The notes under the pieces: generated by a model
Databases searched by the model: none
Told to the model about the DNA's origin: nothing
The model's input: the letters and a program-made list of their open reading frames with translations, nothing else
Made by a program: the position numbers and the translations under genes
In this document: piece by piece, positions 6,501 through 7,981 of the stretch
How the letters are laid out: every line of letters begins with the position of its first letter
Numbering within the stretch: position 1 is the first letter of the stretch
Assembly: GCA_036839975.1 (NCBI GenBank)
Contig: DAISVU010000030.1
Location: forward strand, 1 to 7,981
Direction: 5' to 3'
From: RGIG7111 sp036839975
GTDB lineage: Bacteria; Bacillota; Clostridia; Peptostreptococcales; Anaerovoracaceae
Length of the DNA stretch: 7,981 bases

Positions 6501-7981
6501 AGAGAAAGAGATGAGGACTGGATTCACCTTGTTGAAGATGAAAATGGTCTTACCTATAACAAATATTTTGTAGATCATCCTGAACAGGTACTCGGCACAA
6601 TGCGTGAAGTTTCAGGAAGATTTGGAAACACACTTGCGTGCCTGCCGAAAGAAAATACAGACATAAAGGAACTTCTTACAAAAGCAGGCACAGAAATATC
6701 AAAGAACGCAAAGTATGAGGAAATAGAACTGCTTGATGATGAAATCAGCACAATGCCTGCAACGGATGATGTTAAGAACTTTTCCTATACCATTATTGAT
6801 GATGAGGTTTATTACAGAGAAAACTCACTTTTCGTAAAGAAAGAAGTAACGGAGAAAAATAAGGAAAAGATTAAGGATTACCTTGAGTTAAATGATGCTC
6901 TAAAAGATGTAATCTACAAGCAAAAGGAAGATTTTTCCGATGATGAAGTAAAGAACGCTCAGGAGAGGTTAAATGAAGTCTATGACAGTTTTTCTAAAAA
7001 GCATGGGTATGTCAATAACCTAAGTAATACCAGAGTCTTAAAAGAAGATAGTAATTTCCCACTTGTTTCCTCCATAGAAATCCTTGATGAAGAAGAAAAT
7101 TTTAAGGCAAAGGGCGATATTTTCAGTAAGAGAACCATCACAAAGGCAAAGACAATCGACCATGTAGATACTTCCCTTGAAGCTCTTGTGTTATCTATGT
7201 CTGAAAAAGGTTATGTAGACTTTGAGTATATGGGAAGTCTTACAGGAAAAGACAGACCGACTCTGATAGAAGAATTAAGGGGAGAAATATACCTAAACAT
7301 CATAGAAGAACAAAACTTTTACAGACCATTATCCTTTAACTTGGAGGATGGGGATTTACCTTTTGCCTGTGCAAATGGCAGTAATTCATATAAGTACGGC
7401 TATGTAACAAAAGACGAGTACCTATCAGGAAACATCAGAGATAAGATTGCGATTGTTGACAGTTACCTTGCAAAGTTAAGGCAAACGGAAAGAGAGTTAC
7501 CTCATCTTGGCTATGCGGAAGATGGCAAAGAAAAAGAGCTGATAAGCTATGAGATGAACCGTTTGGAATACCAAAAGGCAGAGCTTACAAAAGTTCTTCC
7601 AAAAGAGCTTGAAGCAAGTGAAATCAATGTAAGACTTGGTGCAACATGGATACCGATAAAAGAAATTGAAAAATTCATCTTTGAAACGCTGAAAACTCCG
7701 GGATATGCCAAATGGGATATTAAGGTTAAATTTTCAAATCTGACAAGTGAATGGAATGTAGAAGGAAAGAGCAGGGACAGAGGAAATGACCTTGCAGAGA
7801 TGACCTACGGCACCTCAAGGGTAAATGCCTATAAGCTGATTGAAGATGCACTGAACTTAAAAGAAACAAAGGTATTTGACCAGATTGTAAATCCGGACGG
7901 CTCGAAAACTTCTGTATTAAATAAAAAGGAAACTCTTCTTGCAGGACAGAAACAGGAGCTTATAAACGAAAAATTTAAGAA
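3411..7981 (+). CDS. Remainder of the large polyvalent protein: DUF2958-like and N6-adenine methylase domains (interrupted gene, runs off right edge)
   Basis: The frame of the ArdC-like fragment continues for over 1500 codons, unbroken to the edge. Numbered from the ATG at 2409: 335-397 is the rest of the low-complexity linker; about 400-720 is a domain common in this family, ending in EYGIGGHSHAVSG (near 693-705); about 786-850 is DUF2958-like (NWTWYMTEYDRE, EWGYFNLEELKEL). QATLF at 910-914 is a possible sliding-clamp motif. Two similar modules begin with AGDTVYF and VGDEVKY near 940 and 1003. The methylase region has KYVGWGGLSEVFDE (1132 on), SFYTPKTVID, motif I NILEPSMGIGNF (1201-1212) and catalytic NVPF (1268-1271), typical of N6-adenine methyltransferases. 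The last residues (RLGATWIP, then LNKKETLLAGQKQEL) normally just precede the SNF2 helicase, so the Walker motifs should lie outside. There is no in-frame ATG until 4527 and only weak TTG codons before it, so after the TGA this part is probably not made efficiently. Treat as pseudogenised or readthrough-dependent. Confidence 0.8.

Noticed and set aside
1..7981. CRISPR array, tRNA or rRNA genes, insertion sequence ends, integrase att sites
   Set aside because: No regularly spaced repeats, cloverleaf-like segments, rRNA-like stretches, terminal inverted repeats or recombinase genes were seen by eye.

Overview
The window is AT-rich, low-GC Firmicutes-type DNA with strong AGGAGG-like ribosome binding sites. 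It looks like the accessory and DNA-processing part of an integrative conjugative element. The main reason is the very large polyvalent gene filling positions 2409 to the right edge: an ArdC/LtrC-like N-terminus, then a DUF2958-like module, then an N6-adenine methylase core. In this family an SNF2-type helicase follows, and here it would lie beyond the window. Nothing in the sequence fixes the species; anaerobic Clostridia/Tissierellia or streptococcal hosts all fit.

Region 1-137 is non-coding. It holds what may be the 5' leader of a gene that starts just beyond the left edge on the minus strand, a run of nine C, a small inverted repeat and a good extended -10 promoter facing right. Positions 138-2274 are a compact rightward cluster: an AbrB/MazE-type DNA-binding protein, a YhcG/DUF1016 PDDEXK nuclease, a possible 22-residue micro-ORF joined by stop/start overlaps, and an LCM-family-like SAM methyltransferase. 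The first two could form a regulator or antitoxin plus nuclease pair. The methyltransferase more likely acts on a small molecule or protein than on DNA. Positions 2275-2408 hold a candidate promoter and a clear intrinsic terminator with a competing upstream hairpin, the layout of a transcription attenuator, just before the large gene.

The most interesting part is 3171-3597. Inside the large gene, in the +1 frame, lies a complete 136-codon ORF with its own near-perfect Shine-Dalgarno and a product resembling TnpV-family proteins. It exactly overlies the charged, low-complexity linker between the ArdC-like domain and the rest of the large protein, so this looks like an overprinted (dual-coding) gene. 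In the same stretch the large frame carries a TGA at 3408-3410. Its first base is the wobble base of a Val codon in the TnpV frame, so the change that breaks the large protein is silent for the embedded gene. The large frame is otherwise open from 2409 to 7981. This copy therefore probably makes a 333-residue ArdC-like fragment plus the TnpV-like protein, and the methylase/helicase part is either untranslated or depends on readthrough or a weak restart.

No tRNA, rRNA, CRISPR array or insertion sequence was seen. There is no gene-free stretch longer than 300 bases.
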